From DASPSM01 sp036008465 (GTDB lineage Bacteria; Planctomycetota; Planctomycetia; Planctomycetales; Planctomycetaceae), in NCBI GenBank assembly GCA_036008465.1, contig DASYNP010000039.1:31930-95929 (forward strand): 64,000 nt of DNA, read 5' to 3'. The translations under genes were made by a program, and so were the position numbers. Below the pieces are notes generated by a model. The model worked only from the letters and a program-made list of their open reading frames with translations, was not told where the DNA came from and did no database searches. How positions within the stretch are numbered: the stretch's first letter is position 1; the number at the start of each line of letters is the position of its first letter. This document shows positions 42,334-50,394 of this stretch, in pieces.

Positions 42334-42703
42334 GTCACGTCCTCCAAGCGCCCGCGTCGTCTCCACGCGGTTTGCCGAACGTGGTCGCCGGCCTGCGCGC
42401 AAAACAGAACTCGATGCTGCCCAACCGACGAGACCGAAGCTACTCCAACCGCATCGCCCAATCAAGCGGTTCGCAAACCGTGGACAACTCGTCAGGCTGC
42501 TGGCAAATCCCCAGACAGCGGCACGTCTAACCGTTCTCTCTAGTCGGGCGTTCTAAACGATGTGCCCCATGAGATAAGCACGATTCGTTCCTCGCTGGCG
42601 CGCTTTTTTACGAGAAACTTTGACCGAATTTCAGAGTTTGTTCAACCGCCGGGAGCGACCGAATAGCCCGCTCGGATCGCGCGCTCGAACACGCGGACAC
42701 GGC
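42334..42703. other. Intergenic region (370 bases)
   Basis: Upstream region of the Lys/Pro repeat protein, and downstream of the decayed gene at 42704. I see no gene; frames here lack the GC-rich third positions of neighbours. Confidence 0.4.
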
Positions 42704-42967
42704 TCATTTGGCCGCTGGTTTCGTAGCCTTAGCGACCTTCGCAATCCGCTGGACGCCGGACACCTGCGGGGCGACGTCGTCATCCGTGACCGAAAGATCC
42801 GCGAAGATCACCCGATAGCGGGCGGCGCCCTCCGGCTTGCACTAGAAGATGTGCCCGGAAGGTGTATTCAGTTTGACGCCACGTCCGGCGTAATGCGGAT
42901 CAGCCGACTCGGGAAGCTCGAGGGCAAACTGAATCCCATGCCCGTGACCATCAACGATCTCATCAGG
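42704..42967 (-). pseudogene. Decayed coding remnant directly after the GNAT gene
   Basis: In the same frame as the GNAT gene, past its TGA, 87 codons read as protein-like sequence with GC-rich third positions. They are interrupted once by TAG at 42844-42842 and end at TGA 42706-42704. Pieces are GHGIQFALELPESADPHYAG, RGVKLNTPSGHIF, then after TAG CKPEGAARYRVIFADLSVTD and AKVAKATKPAAK. No ATG, GTG or TTG opens the frame. I take it as the 3' part of a gene whose 5' part is lost, with an internal nonsense mutation (HIF-stop-CKPEG; Trp TGG to TAG is one possibility). I do not recognise the family. Confidence 0.45.
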
Positions 42968-43417
42968 TCAGCCCGTTGGTTGATCGCTGTCAGGGCTTGG
43001 CCGCGTGTCTAGTTCCATCGTCAGGCAATACTCCCGAAACCCGATCGACTCCCAAAAACGCCGCCCCGCGTTATTCCCGACGAGCACATCGATGCGGATG
43101 CGCGGGGCAGCCTGCCAGGAGTTTTGCAGCAGCCATTGAAAGAGGCTCCGGCCGATTCCGCGGCGCCGGTTCTCGACCCGCACGAAGATTTGCCGCAAGT
43201 AAACGTAGTCAGCCTCGCGTCGATACAAGGCATATCCGAAAATTGTGCCACCCTCCTCGACGAGTGCGCCCTCATATTCCCCTCGCAGCCAGTCCGCCAT
43301 GCGCTGCGTGAGCTCGGGAATCGTCATCGCGTTTCGATGTCCTTCATCGCGGATGAGCTGCGCGTTGAGTACACCCAAAGTCTCTGCATCCTCAACCGCC
43401 GCAAACCGAATTTGCAT
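42968..43417 (-). CDS. GNAT family N-acetyltransferase
   Basis: A 149-residue single GNAT domain. Motif A is visible as YVYLRQIFVRVENRRRGIGRSLFQWLL with the acetyl-CoA loop RRRGIG, and motif B as NNAGRRFWESIGFREYCLTM. The start at ATG 43417 gives MQIRFAAVEDAETL, the normal GNAT opening; the frame extends 42 codons upstream without support. The substrate is not evident. A decayed gene continues in frame after its stop. Confidence 0.9.
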   Translation of the reverse strand: MQIRFAAVEDAETLGVLNAQLIRDEGHRNAMTIPELTQRMADWLRGEYEGALVEEGGTIFGYALYRREADYVYLRQIFVRVENRRRGIGRSLFQWLLQNSWQAAPRIRIDVLVGNNAGRRFWESIGFREYCLTMELDTRPSPDSDQPTG

Positions 43418-43513
43418 TGCGCCCTCACTGTCGGGTCGATGATTCCAGTTCACAATCTCGCACGCTAGAATGCCACGTGCATGCCGAGATTCTACCGCGG
43501 CCGGGATCGATCT

Positions 43514-43555
43514 TGATTTCAGTCCAGAGCGCCCTGATTTCAACCCAGAGCGAGA
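43514..43555 (+). repeat. Tandem 21-bp direct repeat upstream of the thioredoxin gene
   Basis: Two abutting units, TGATTTCAGTCCAGAGCGCCC and its neighbour beginning TGATTTCAACCCAGAGCG, agree at 16 of the first 18 positions. They end just before the start region of the TlpA-like gene. Twenty-one bases is two helical turns, so a dimeric regulator site is possible. Confidence 0.5.
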
Positions 43556-43562
43556 GTGAAGA

Positions 43563-44948
43563 ATGACTCGAGCGACTGTTCACCGACGTGTTTTGGCACT
43601 GTGTGTCGCAGCGTTCGCTTTCACCCTTTCCGGCACGGCCGTCCACGCCACCGATGCGAAGGCCCTGCCCGCCTATCGCCTCGAGGTCGGGCAGGAGCTG
43701 ACTTACAAGGAAGACAACGAATCGAAGCGTGGAGAAGGAAAGCACAATTCCAACAGTGTGCACACCGATTGGAAAGCGTCGGTCGTCGGCAAGAACAAGG
43801 ACGGCAGCTCTCGCATCATTGTTCAGGCCGCGAAGACATATATTTTTAACGGCGAGCCGGCGGGGAGACCTCGCTCCTCTTTCGCGTATTGCGACGTCTT
43901 CAACGATGGCCGCGTGCTCCCCAATCCCACTCTCACGGTTCTGTTCGATCCCACGGTTCTGTTCCCCCGACTGCCGGAGAATGCCAAAGAGCTTGCCGAC
44001 GGCTGGGAAAGTTTGCGGCTGAACGACGATGGTCGGTGCGCCTACAAGGTCGAGGCGCAGCCGAAGTCGGCAAACGTGGACTGGACAATCACGGCGACCA
44101 CGAAGACTCCGCTGGACGACATCTATCTGGTCACCCGGAGAGGGACGATCACATTTGACCTCAATCGCGGCCTGGTGACCAAAGCAACGCGAGAAACGAC
44201 CCAAGACTGGGGAATCAAAAGCCAGGGCAAGGGGACGCTGGTTCTGGTCTCCGTCGACAAGCATGATGCGGCCTGGGCCAAGAAACTGTTGACCGATGCC
44301 GATCGCTATTTCGAGGCCAGCCGCATCTATGAGGCCAAGACTGACGAGGCGCCCAAGGACGCCAAAACTGCTCAAAAGCTGCTCGATGAAGCCAGGGAGG
44401 TTCTGAAAACGGCCGAAGCGGAAGTCAGCTTGCCGCTCTTCAAGGACGAATTGAAAGACTCCCTCAAGTCGCACGAGCAAATGGCGAAGTACGCCCTCGA
44501 CGACGCAACTCGCCGCGCCAAGGTGGTCGGACATCCGGCCGCGGAGTTTGAAGCAACGGATCTCAAAGGCAAGTCACACACTTTGAAAGATTACAAGGGC
44601 AAAGTGGTGGTCCTCGACTTCTGGTATCGCGGTTGCGGGTGGTGCATGCGCGCGATGCCTCAAGTCAAGCAGCTGGCGGCCGAATTCAAGGGCGAGCCGG
44701 TGGCCGTGATCGGCATGAACACCGACCACAACGACGCCGATGCCAGGTTCGTGGTGGACAAGCTGGGACTCGATTACACGACGTTGAAGATCGACCACAA
44801 GGTCGTGCAGAAATACGGCGTGCAGGGTTTTCCGACGATGGTGATCATCGACCGGCAGGGGAACATTCACGGTCTGCACGTCGGCTACACGCCCAACTTG
44901 CAGCGGGAGGTCGGTGAAATTGTCCGGCAACTCCTGGCCAAGAGATGA
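43563..44948 (+). CDS. TlpA-like thioredoxin-fold protein with large N-terminal domain
   Basis: A 461-residue exported protein. A signal peptide (1-29, TAVHA-T) is followed by about 250 residues of beta-rich sequence of unknown type, a helical segment (DAKTAQKLLDEAREVLKTAE) and a C-terminal redoxin domain (about 325-461). That domain has FWYRGCGWC (C358, C361), the cis-proline motif GFPT (P424) and VVVLDF, all standard for thiol-disulphide oxidoreductases. CGWC is a variant of the TlpA CxPC centre. A DsbD-alpha-like lipoprotein gene starts 34 bases after the stop, suggesting a periplasmic redox relay. Confidence 0.9.
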   Translation: MTRATVHRRVLALCVAAFAFTLSGTAVHATDAKALPAYRLEVGQELTYKEDNESKRGEGKHNSNSVHTDWKASVVGKNKDGSSRIIVQAAKTYIFNGEPAGRPRSSFAYCDVFNDGRVLPNPTLTVLFDPTVLFPRLPENAKELADGWESLRLNDDGRCAYKVEAQPKSANVDWTITATTKTPLDDIYLVTRRGTITFDLNRGLVTKATRETTQDWGIKSQGKGTLVLVSVDKHDAAWAKKLLTDADRYFEASRIYEAKTDEAPKDAKTAQKLLDEAREVLKTAEAEVSLPLFKDELKDSLKSHEQMAKYALDDATRRAKVVGHPAAEFEATDLKGKSHTLKDYKGKVVVLDFWYRGCGWCMRAMPQVKQLAAEFKGEPVAVIGMNTDHNDADARFVVDKLGLDYTTLKIDHKVVQKYGVQGFPTMVIIDRQGNIHGLHVGYTPNLQREVGEIVRQLLAKR

Positions 44949-44982
44949 CCTCACGGCTGGTCTAAGTCTCCGGAGCGATCGA

Positions 44983-45639
44983 TTGTCGTTGTGCCAGCGC
45001 GTGATGCTCAGCGTTCTAGGCGGATGCGCACTGTTTGTCTCCGCGTGCGACGTTCCCGCGCCGGCCACAGCGCGACCGGAGCCGACGGCACCCGCCGAGC
45101 ACGGTAAGCCGGCAGCCGTTGCGTCAGCGATCGAAAAAACGCACACCGCAACCGCAACGGCTCCGGAGAAAGCGCCGGTAGACAAAACGACCCCTCACTC
45201 TGCAGTTACAAAAGCCGTTGCGAAGTCCGATTCGCTGCTTACGACCTCGGTCACGGTCGATCGCTCAACGGTACGGGCGGGCGACACATTCACGGTCCGC
45301 GTCGACGTTCAGATCGATTCGGGTTGGCACATTTACGCCATCGATCGACCGACAGGCCCCTCGATTCCGACTTCGATCAATTTCGAGTTGCCGAAAACTT
45401 TCGCCTGGGACGGCGATTGGACCGGCTCGGAACCAGCTTTGGACGACGCCCATCCCGACGAGCCGAGCTTTATCTACACGGGTTCAGCCTCATTTTCGCG
45501 CCGGCTCCGCGTCGCGCAAGGTGCCGCGCCCGGCGCTGTCACCCTTCGTGGAAATCTTCACTATCAGGCCTGCGACAAATTTTCGTGCCGCGCCCCAACG
45601 CGCGAACCGCTGAAAACAGAGATCACGATCGTTCCTTGA
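44983..45639 (+). CDS. Lipoprotein with DsbD N-terminal-like domain
   Basis: Best start is TTG 44983, with GGAG seven bases upstream; ATG 45004 is the alternative. The signal ends in a lipobox (FVSAC), followed by an Ala/Pro/Thr linker of about 75 residues. The C-terminal 130 residues resemble the DsbD alpha domain: VRAGDTFTVRVDVQIDSGWH, IYTGSASFSRRLRV, and the hallmark YQACDKFSCRAP with its Cys pair. In DsbD this domain passes electrons to periplasmic partners; here it is free of the transmembrane and gamma domains. Placed directly after a TlpA-like gene. Confidence 0.82.
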   Translation: MSLCQRVMLSVLGGCALFVSACDVPAPATARPEPTAPAEHGKPAAVASAIEKTHTATATAPEKAPVDKTTPHSAVTKAVAKSDSLLTTSVTVDRSTVRAGDTFTVRVDVQIDSGWHIYAIDRPTGPSIPTSINFELPKTFAWDGDWTGSEPALDDAHPDEPSFIYTGSASFSRRLRVAQGAAPGAVTLRGNLHYQACDKFSCRAPTREPLKTEITIVP

Positions 45640-45819
45640 GTCCCCATCCAGGTCGTCTACTTGGCTTGCCCTGGCCGCGGCACACGTCCGCACCTCGTCG
45701 CGTTAGCGCTGCGGGCTCTGTGCCATCCTGTTAGGCTAGAACCGCTCGCGAGTTCGCGCGAAACTCGGTATCGAAGCACAGCCACCGATCGCATTATCCG
45801 TACGTCGAGAGTGATACCC

Positions 45820-48123
45820 ATGCAGCCGGGGAACAGTCTTCTTCGCCTCAAAGTCATCGCCGCCGCATCGATCCTGATTTGCCTGCCGATGGCGACCGTG
45901 TCGGCCCAGTCGGGGAGGCAATCGCTGGTCAAGCGCACGACGGAGGTGGGCGCGGCCTCGGCGAAAGGTTTGGCCGGCGTTCCTCGGCCGGCCCTGAAAG
46001 ACGTCGAGTTCCTTGAGCAGTTTGCGGCCACGCATCGATTCTCCAACGGACGCCCGACCGGCATTCACGTCACGCGATCCGGCGATGCCGTATTGTTTCT
46101 GCGTTCGGCACCGAAGAGCGGCAAACGTGATCTGTACGAATTCAACGTCGTCGCCGGCACCGAACGCGTCCTGGCAACCGCCGCCCAACTGCTGGGCGGG
46201 GCCCAGGAAAAGCTGTCGGCCGAGGAAAAGGCACGCCGCGAGCGGATGCGGCTCTCCGCGGGAGGGATTGCCTCCTTCGAAGTCTCGGACGACGGCCGCA
46301 GCGTGCTGGTCCCCCTTTCCGGCAAATTGTTCTTGCTGGAAAGAGCCAGTGGCACGATCCGCGGGCTGACGAGCACGGCCGGGTCTCCGATCGACCCCTG
46401 TCTCTCGCCCGATGCCAAGCTGGCGGCCTCGGTCCGCAATGGCGACCTGTATGTGATTGACATTGCCTCCGGCAAAGAGCGCCGCTTGACGAACGGCGCG
46501 ACCGACACGCTCACTCACGGCCTGGCCGAGTTCGTCGCCCAAGAAGAAATGGACCGCATGCACGGGTACTGGTGGTCGCCCGACAGCCGGTCGATCGTCT
46601 ATCAGGAAACCAACACGGCCCAGGTCGAAGAGTTTTCGATCCTCGACCCGTCGCATCCCGAGCGGCCGGCGCAAACCTTCCGCTACCCGCGGCCCGGCAA
46701 GAACAACGCTCGCGTCCGGCTCGGCATCATTCCGGTCGACGGCGGCAAGACAACCTGGATCTCTTGGGACCACGACCAATTTCCTTATTTGGCTCGCGTC
46801 GTGTGGGAGGAAAACGCCCCGCTAGTGATCCTGGTGCAAAATCGCGAGCAGACCTTGGAGGTCCTATACGAGGTCGACCCCGCCACGGGCCAGACGAAGG
46901 AACTGCTCCGCGAGGCTGACGAAGCCTGGGTGAACCTCGACGGGCACCTGCCGAAGTGGCGGCGCGACGGCAAGTCCTTCCTCTGGTCGACCGAGCGACG
47001 CGGCACGAAGCAGCTCGAAGTGCACAACCGCGACGGCAGCCTGGCCCGCGTTCTCACCGAACCCGAACTCAATTACCGGCACCTCGTGGGCGTCGACGAA
47101 TCCGCCGGCAATGCCCTGATTGCAGCCGGCGCTGACCCCACCCAAACGCACATCTATCGCGTCACCCTCGACAAGCCCTCGCAACCCGAGCGATTGACCA
47201 TTGAGCCGGGCGAACACGGCGCAATCCTCTCGGAAGACAGTGGCGTCACCGTCCGCAGCTCGCAGTCGCTGACTGACGACTCGAAGCAGGTCGTCTATCG
47301 GCACGACGGCAGCGTGGCCGGCGAGCTAAAGAGCATGGGCGTGAAGCCAACTCTCTTGCCGACGGTCGAGCTGACGACAGTCGGCAACAATCGGGAATTC
47401 CATGCCGCGATCATCCGCCCGCACGACTTCCAGCCCGGCAAGCGCTATCCGGTGATCGTCAGCGTCTACGCGGGCCCGCATGCGCAGATGGTCCTCGCCT
47501 CGCGTTCCTCCTATCTGATTGATGGCTGGTTCGCCGAGCAGGGATTCATCGTCGTCTCGATCGACGGCCGCGGCACACCCAACCGGGGCCGCGCCTGGGA
47601 GCGGGCCATCAAGGGCAACCTCATCGAGGTCCCGCTCGCCGACCAGGTGAGCGGCCTCCAAGCGCTCGGTGCGAAATACCCCGAACTCGACTTGTCTCGC
47701 GTCGGCGTCTTCGGCTGGTCATTCGGCGGCTATTTCACCGCGAGCGCCGTCGCCCGTCGCCCCGACATCTATCACGCCGGCGTGGCCGGAGCCCCCGTCA
47801 CCGACTGGCTCGACTACGACACCCACTACACCGAACGCTACCTGGGCGTCCCCACCAAGAACTCGCTGCCTTACAAGGTCAGCTCCGTGCTAGAAGTCGC
47901 CCACGAACTCCGCCGCCCGCTGCTGCTCATCCACGGCACAGCCGACGACAACGTCTACTTCCTGCACAGCATCCGCCTGGCCGACCGCCTGTTCCGCGCC
48001 GGCCGTGAGTTCGAATTCCTCCCTCTGGCCGGCCAAACCCACATGGTCGCCGAGCCGACCGAAGTGCGCGAGTTGTACACCCGCATCGCGAGCTACTTCT
48101 TGGAACAACTCGCGCCACACTGA
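45820..48123 (+). CDS. S9 family prolyl peptidase (dipeptidyl-peptidase IV type)
   Basis: A 767-residue exported serine peptidase. ATG 45820 begins a signal peptide (LLRLKVIAAASILICLPMAT, cleaved near VSAQ). A beta-propeller (about 75-500) carries the DPPIV glutamate motif region VAQEEMDRMHGYWWSPDSR. The alpha/beta-hydrolase domain has the triad S634 (GWSFGGY), D709 (HGTADDNV) and H741 (GQTHM). It should remove N-terminal X-Pro dipeptides from peptides outside the cytoplasm. The open frame continues upstream to 45661 but that part overlaps no ribosome-binding site. Confidence 0.93.
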   Translation: MQPGNSLLRLKVIAAASILICLPMATVSAQSGRQSLVKRTTEVGAASAKGLAGVPRPALKDVEFLEQFAATHRFSNGRPTGIHVTRSGDAVLFLRSAPKSGKRDLYEFNVVAGTERVLATAAQLLGGAQEKLSAEEKARRERMRLSAGGIASFEVSDDGRSVLVPLSGKLFLLERASGTIRGLTSTAGSPIDPCLSPDAKLAASVRNGDLYVIDIASGKERRLTNGATDTLTHGLAEFVAQEEMDRMHGYWWSPDSRSIVYQETNTAQVEEFSILDPSHPERPAQTFRYPRPGKNNARVRLGIIPVDGGKTTWISWDHDQFPYLARVVWEENAPLVILVQNREQTLEVLYEVDPATGQTKELLREADEAWVNLDGHLPKWRRDGKSFLWSTERRGTKQLEVHNRDGSLARVLTEPELNYRHLVGVDESAGNALIAAGADPTQTHIYRVTLDKPSQPERLTIEPGEHGAILSEDSGVTVRSSQSLTDDSKQVVYRHDGSVAGELKSMGVKPTLLPTVELTTVGNNREFHAAIIRPHDFQPGKRYPVIVSVYAGPHAQMVLASRSSYLIDGWFAEQGFIVVSIDGRGTPNRGRAWERAIKGNLIEVPLADQVSGLQALGAKYPELDLSRVGVFGWSFGGYFTASAVARRPDIYHAGVAGAPVTDWLDYDTHYTERYLGVPTKNSLPYKVSSVLEVAHELRRPLLLIHGTADDNVYFLHSIRLADRLFRAGREFEFLPLAGQTHMVAEPTEVRELYTRIASYFLEQLAPH

Positions 48124-48457
48124 TTCGAACCGGTTTGCTCACCGACTCGGATCTCGAAACCAGTGTCGAACGCCGCGGGGGCGCGGCTCCTCAAAATTCG
48201 GTCAATTTGCTCCCCCCTATACCAGGTGCGAGTGACCGGACCGAATTTTGGCCAGATGCAGGGTCGGCCCGCCGCACCGAACTGCGCCAGGTCGCCTCCC
48301 TCAGCGTGTTTGCAGACGAGACAGGCAAGGGAGTCAGAAGCTCGCAGGTGCACTCTCGGCAAAGGTGTCCCGTCCCATCTGTCCCGATTCAGGTTTCGCC
48401 GCAAACCCTTACTAGACCAGTATCTGGAGCCCCCTCACGCTCGGGCCACTTTCCTGT

Positions 48458-48480
48458 CCCAGTCCCGTGTCCCGTGTCCC
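48458..48480 (-). other. G-quadruplex motif within GTCCC repeats
   Basis: On the minus strand four GGG runs are separated by 4, 4 and 3 bases (GGGACACGGGACACGGGACT then GGG), meeting the usual G3N1-7 rule. A second, weaker run lies near 48510-48537. Confidence 0.6.
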
Positions 48481-48663
48481 GTCACGTCTTTCACTCTCGC
48501 CCAGTATTCTGGTCCCAGTTCCTGTCCCGTCCCGTGTCCGGATTTGCCTGAATCGGGGTTTCCAGCCACAAAGTCTCACTAAGAGCACCAAGGCCGGAGA
48601 GGTTTCCAAAGCGACTGCCGTGCTTGGTGTCCCTCGTGGGTTGGTGGTTCAAAAGTCTCCGGA

Positions 48664-48690
48664 ATAAGGTGGCAGAACTTGCCACCTTAT
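48664..48690. terminator. Perfect 11-bp palindromic hairpin
   Basis: ATAAGGTGGCA, a 5-base loop, then TGCCACCTTAT. The A/T ends flank a GC core, as in a bidirectional intrinsic terminator, but no gene ends next to it on either strand. It could instead be a REP-type unit or a leftover of a lost gene. Confidence 0.4.
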
Positions 48691-49295
48691 CTCTCTTGCC
48701 GACGGGACTGCTCTCCTGACTCGGACTTTGGCCTCGGCCCGACCTCGGACTCTGGACACCAGTGCAAGCGGCCTTCATTCAATCCAGCGCCAAATACGCG
48801 GCTCGCAAAGACCGCGTTTCTACGCGCTCACGTGCTTCTTCGAGGAGCTGGGGAAATAGCGAGATCGCTCGGTGTCCTACGCGCATGCAGCGATCGACCG
48901 CACCCAAAATTAGAGCGTCCGGCGATATCAGCCGTAATTGTGCCGCTGACATCCACAGGCGAGTCAAAGTCGCCCCAAAGCGCCAGAGCCCGATGCGTCA
49001 TTTGGCTGCCTCGAATGAGAGGTAAGGTCGCCTTCGAGGTGTTTTCCGTAGTCGAGTTTGACGCTTATGACGCCTGCAACGGCGTTCAGTTCCTCTCGAC
49101 CGCTGCAACCCCTCTTTCGCGATTCTTCCTTACATCCGGCCATACCGGTTGTACCGATGAATAGGACCAACTCCGACGGCCCGTCGGACAACCATCTCAA
49201 AAGTCCTGCAGATTCTGCGCATTTAGAAAACGCCCGGTCATCTCCAGAGACCGCCGCGGATTGAGTCGGTTTGTCCTTGCCAAGGAGGGAAAGGC

Positions 49296-50288
49296 ATGAG
49301 CGCCGTTCTCGCTGCCGGAACCCATCATCCGTACGTCACTGATGGGGCTCACGAAGACGACCGTTACCCGGCTTTCTTCCTGTGCTTGCGCCCCTACGAG
49401 TACATCAGCTACTCGATGCTCTTGCTGACATGCGCATTGGCTTCCAGTGGCTGCATTGTCTCCGCCCTCGAGCACCATACGCTCGCGCAAGTCGCGACGC
49501 CAACGGATATCCGCTACCAGGAAGTGCTCGACAATCTTGCGATGGTGGCAAACAATCCGGCCGCCTTACCCAGCTATTCTTCGATCTACGCTGGAACCGC
49601 TCAGATCACCGATACGGCTCAACTGGCATCGACAACCACATTCGGACCGCACGGAGCCGGTGGCGAAGTGGTGAGCCCACAATTCACCCGCGTGGTGCTC
49701 GGTAACTGGACGCTCGACCCGATCAACGCCCCCGAAAAACTGGAGGCGATTCGTTGTGCATGTCAGTGGGCGTTGTACGGTCGGGAGTTCGCGTGCCGTG
49801 CTTGTTCGGGACTTTTGGATACGCCTGAAGAGGCGCCGTACCCCGGTCGTCATTTTGGCGTCTCGGACCGGCTGGCTCAGTTGCCCCAGGGATGGATCGG
49901 CTTTGGACCACACGGGCAGATGCCGCATAACGCCTGCTATCGAGCCCACTGCGGCGGAACCTGGGTGTGGGTCACTCCGGAGTGCACAAAAGCCCTCGCC
50001 GATTTCACGCTGATCCTTCAGGATATCGCTCGCGTCGATATCAATTCATCCACGATCTTCTTCATTCGTCCGAAGCCGAGCGATTTTCAATTCAAATGCA
50101 TCGCAAGCAGAATTTGCGAACAGGGCCCTTACTCCAATGTGGCGCCAGGGCTAGTTGCAGAAGTCAGCGTCGATCCGTGCGGCAACCTGGTGCCCGACGT
50201 GTCTTACTATAAGTTGCGAGTCGAAAACGTCGGCTCCGACGCAGCTCTTCGCAGCCAGATCAGTGCCGCCGCGGCGTCGCTTCACTAG
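49296..50288 (+). CDS. Cysteine-rich lipoprotein, tandem paralogue 1 (330 aa)
   Basis: Family not named to my knowledge. AAGGAGG before ATG 49296 is strong, but the lipobox (ASSGC) lies at residues 49-53, giving an unusually long N-region; ATG 49416, twelve residues before the Cys, would give a normal lipoprotein signal. The mature protein has IRYQEVLDNLAMVANNPAAL, RCACQWAL, HFGVSDRLAQLPQGW, NACYRAHCGGTWVWVTPE and LADFTLILQDIARVD. These recur in the next gene, which makes a tandem duplication. Conserved cysteines suggest disulphides. Role unknown, surface or periplasm. Confidence 0.75.
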   Translation: MSAVLAAGTHHPYVTDGAHEDDRYPAFFLCLRPYEYISYSMLLLTCALASSGCIVSALEHHTLAQVATPTDIRYQEVLDNLAMVANNPAALPSYSSIYAGTAQITDTAQLASTTTFGPHGAGGEVVSPQFTRVVLGNWTLDPINAPEKLEAIRCACQWALYGREFACRACSGLLDTPEEAPYPGRHFGVSDRLAQLPQGWIGFGPHGQMPHNACYRAHCGGTWVWVTPECTKALADFTLILQDIARVDINSSTIFFIRPKPSDFQFKCIASRICEQGPYSNVAPGLVAEVSVDPCGNLVPDVSYYKLRVENVGSDAALRSQISAAAASLH

Positions 50289-50394
50289 GCCTCTCCCTGC
50301 GAAGTCGGACATTATTGCAAAGCGGCCCCTTGCCGCGGCCCGGACTATTTCTTAATTCCACAATTCAGCGTGAGGCGGCTAAAAGGAAAAAGCA

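Larger units (their letters stand above)
48124..49295. other. Gene-poor region (1.17 kb)
   Basis: No convincing gene. From about 48430 to 48540 the plus strand is pyrimidine-rich with irregular repeats of GTCCC (GTCCCAGT, GTCCCGT), including a G-quadruplex motif on the other strand. A perfect hairpin lies at 48664-48690. The rest has uneven composition and may be the debris of lost genes. A strong AAGGAGG at about 49283 marks the start of the next gene. Confidence 0.5.

Noticed and set aside
42620..43012. A 130-codon plus-strand frame
   Set aside because: The minus strand of the same stretch reads as the decayed gene and the end of GNAT, with better codon composition.
48430..48545. CRISPR-like array
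   Set aside because: Repeat units are short and irregular, with no constant spacers, and no cas genes are nearby.
48635..48660. tRNA-like GGTTGGTGGTTCAAA segment
   Set aside because: It recalls a T-arm, but no cloverleaf, acceptor stem or anticodon arm can be drawn around it.
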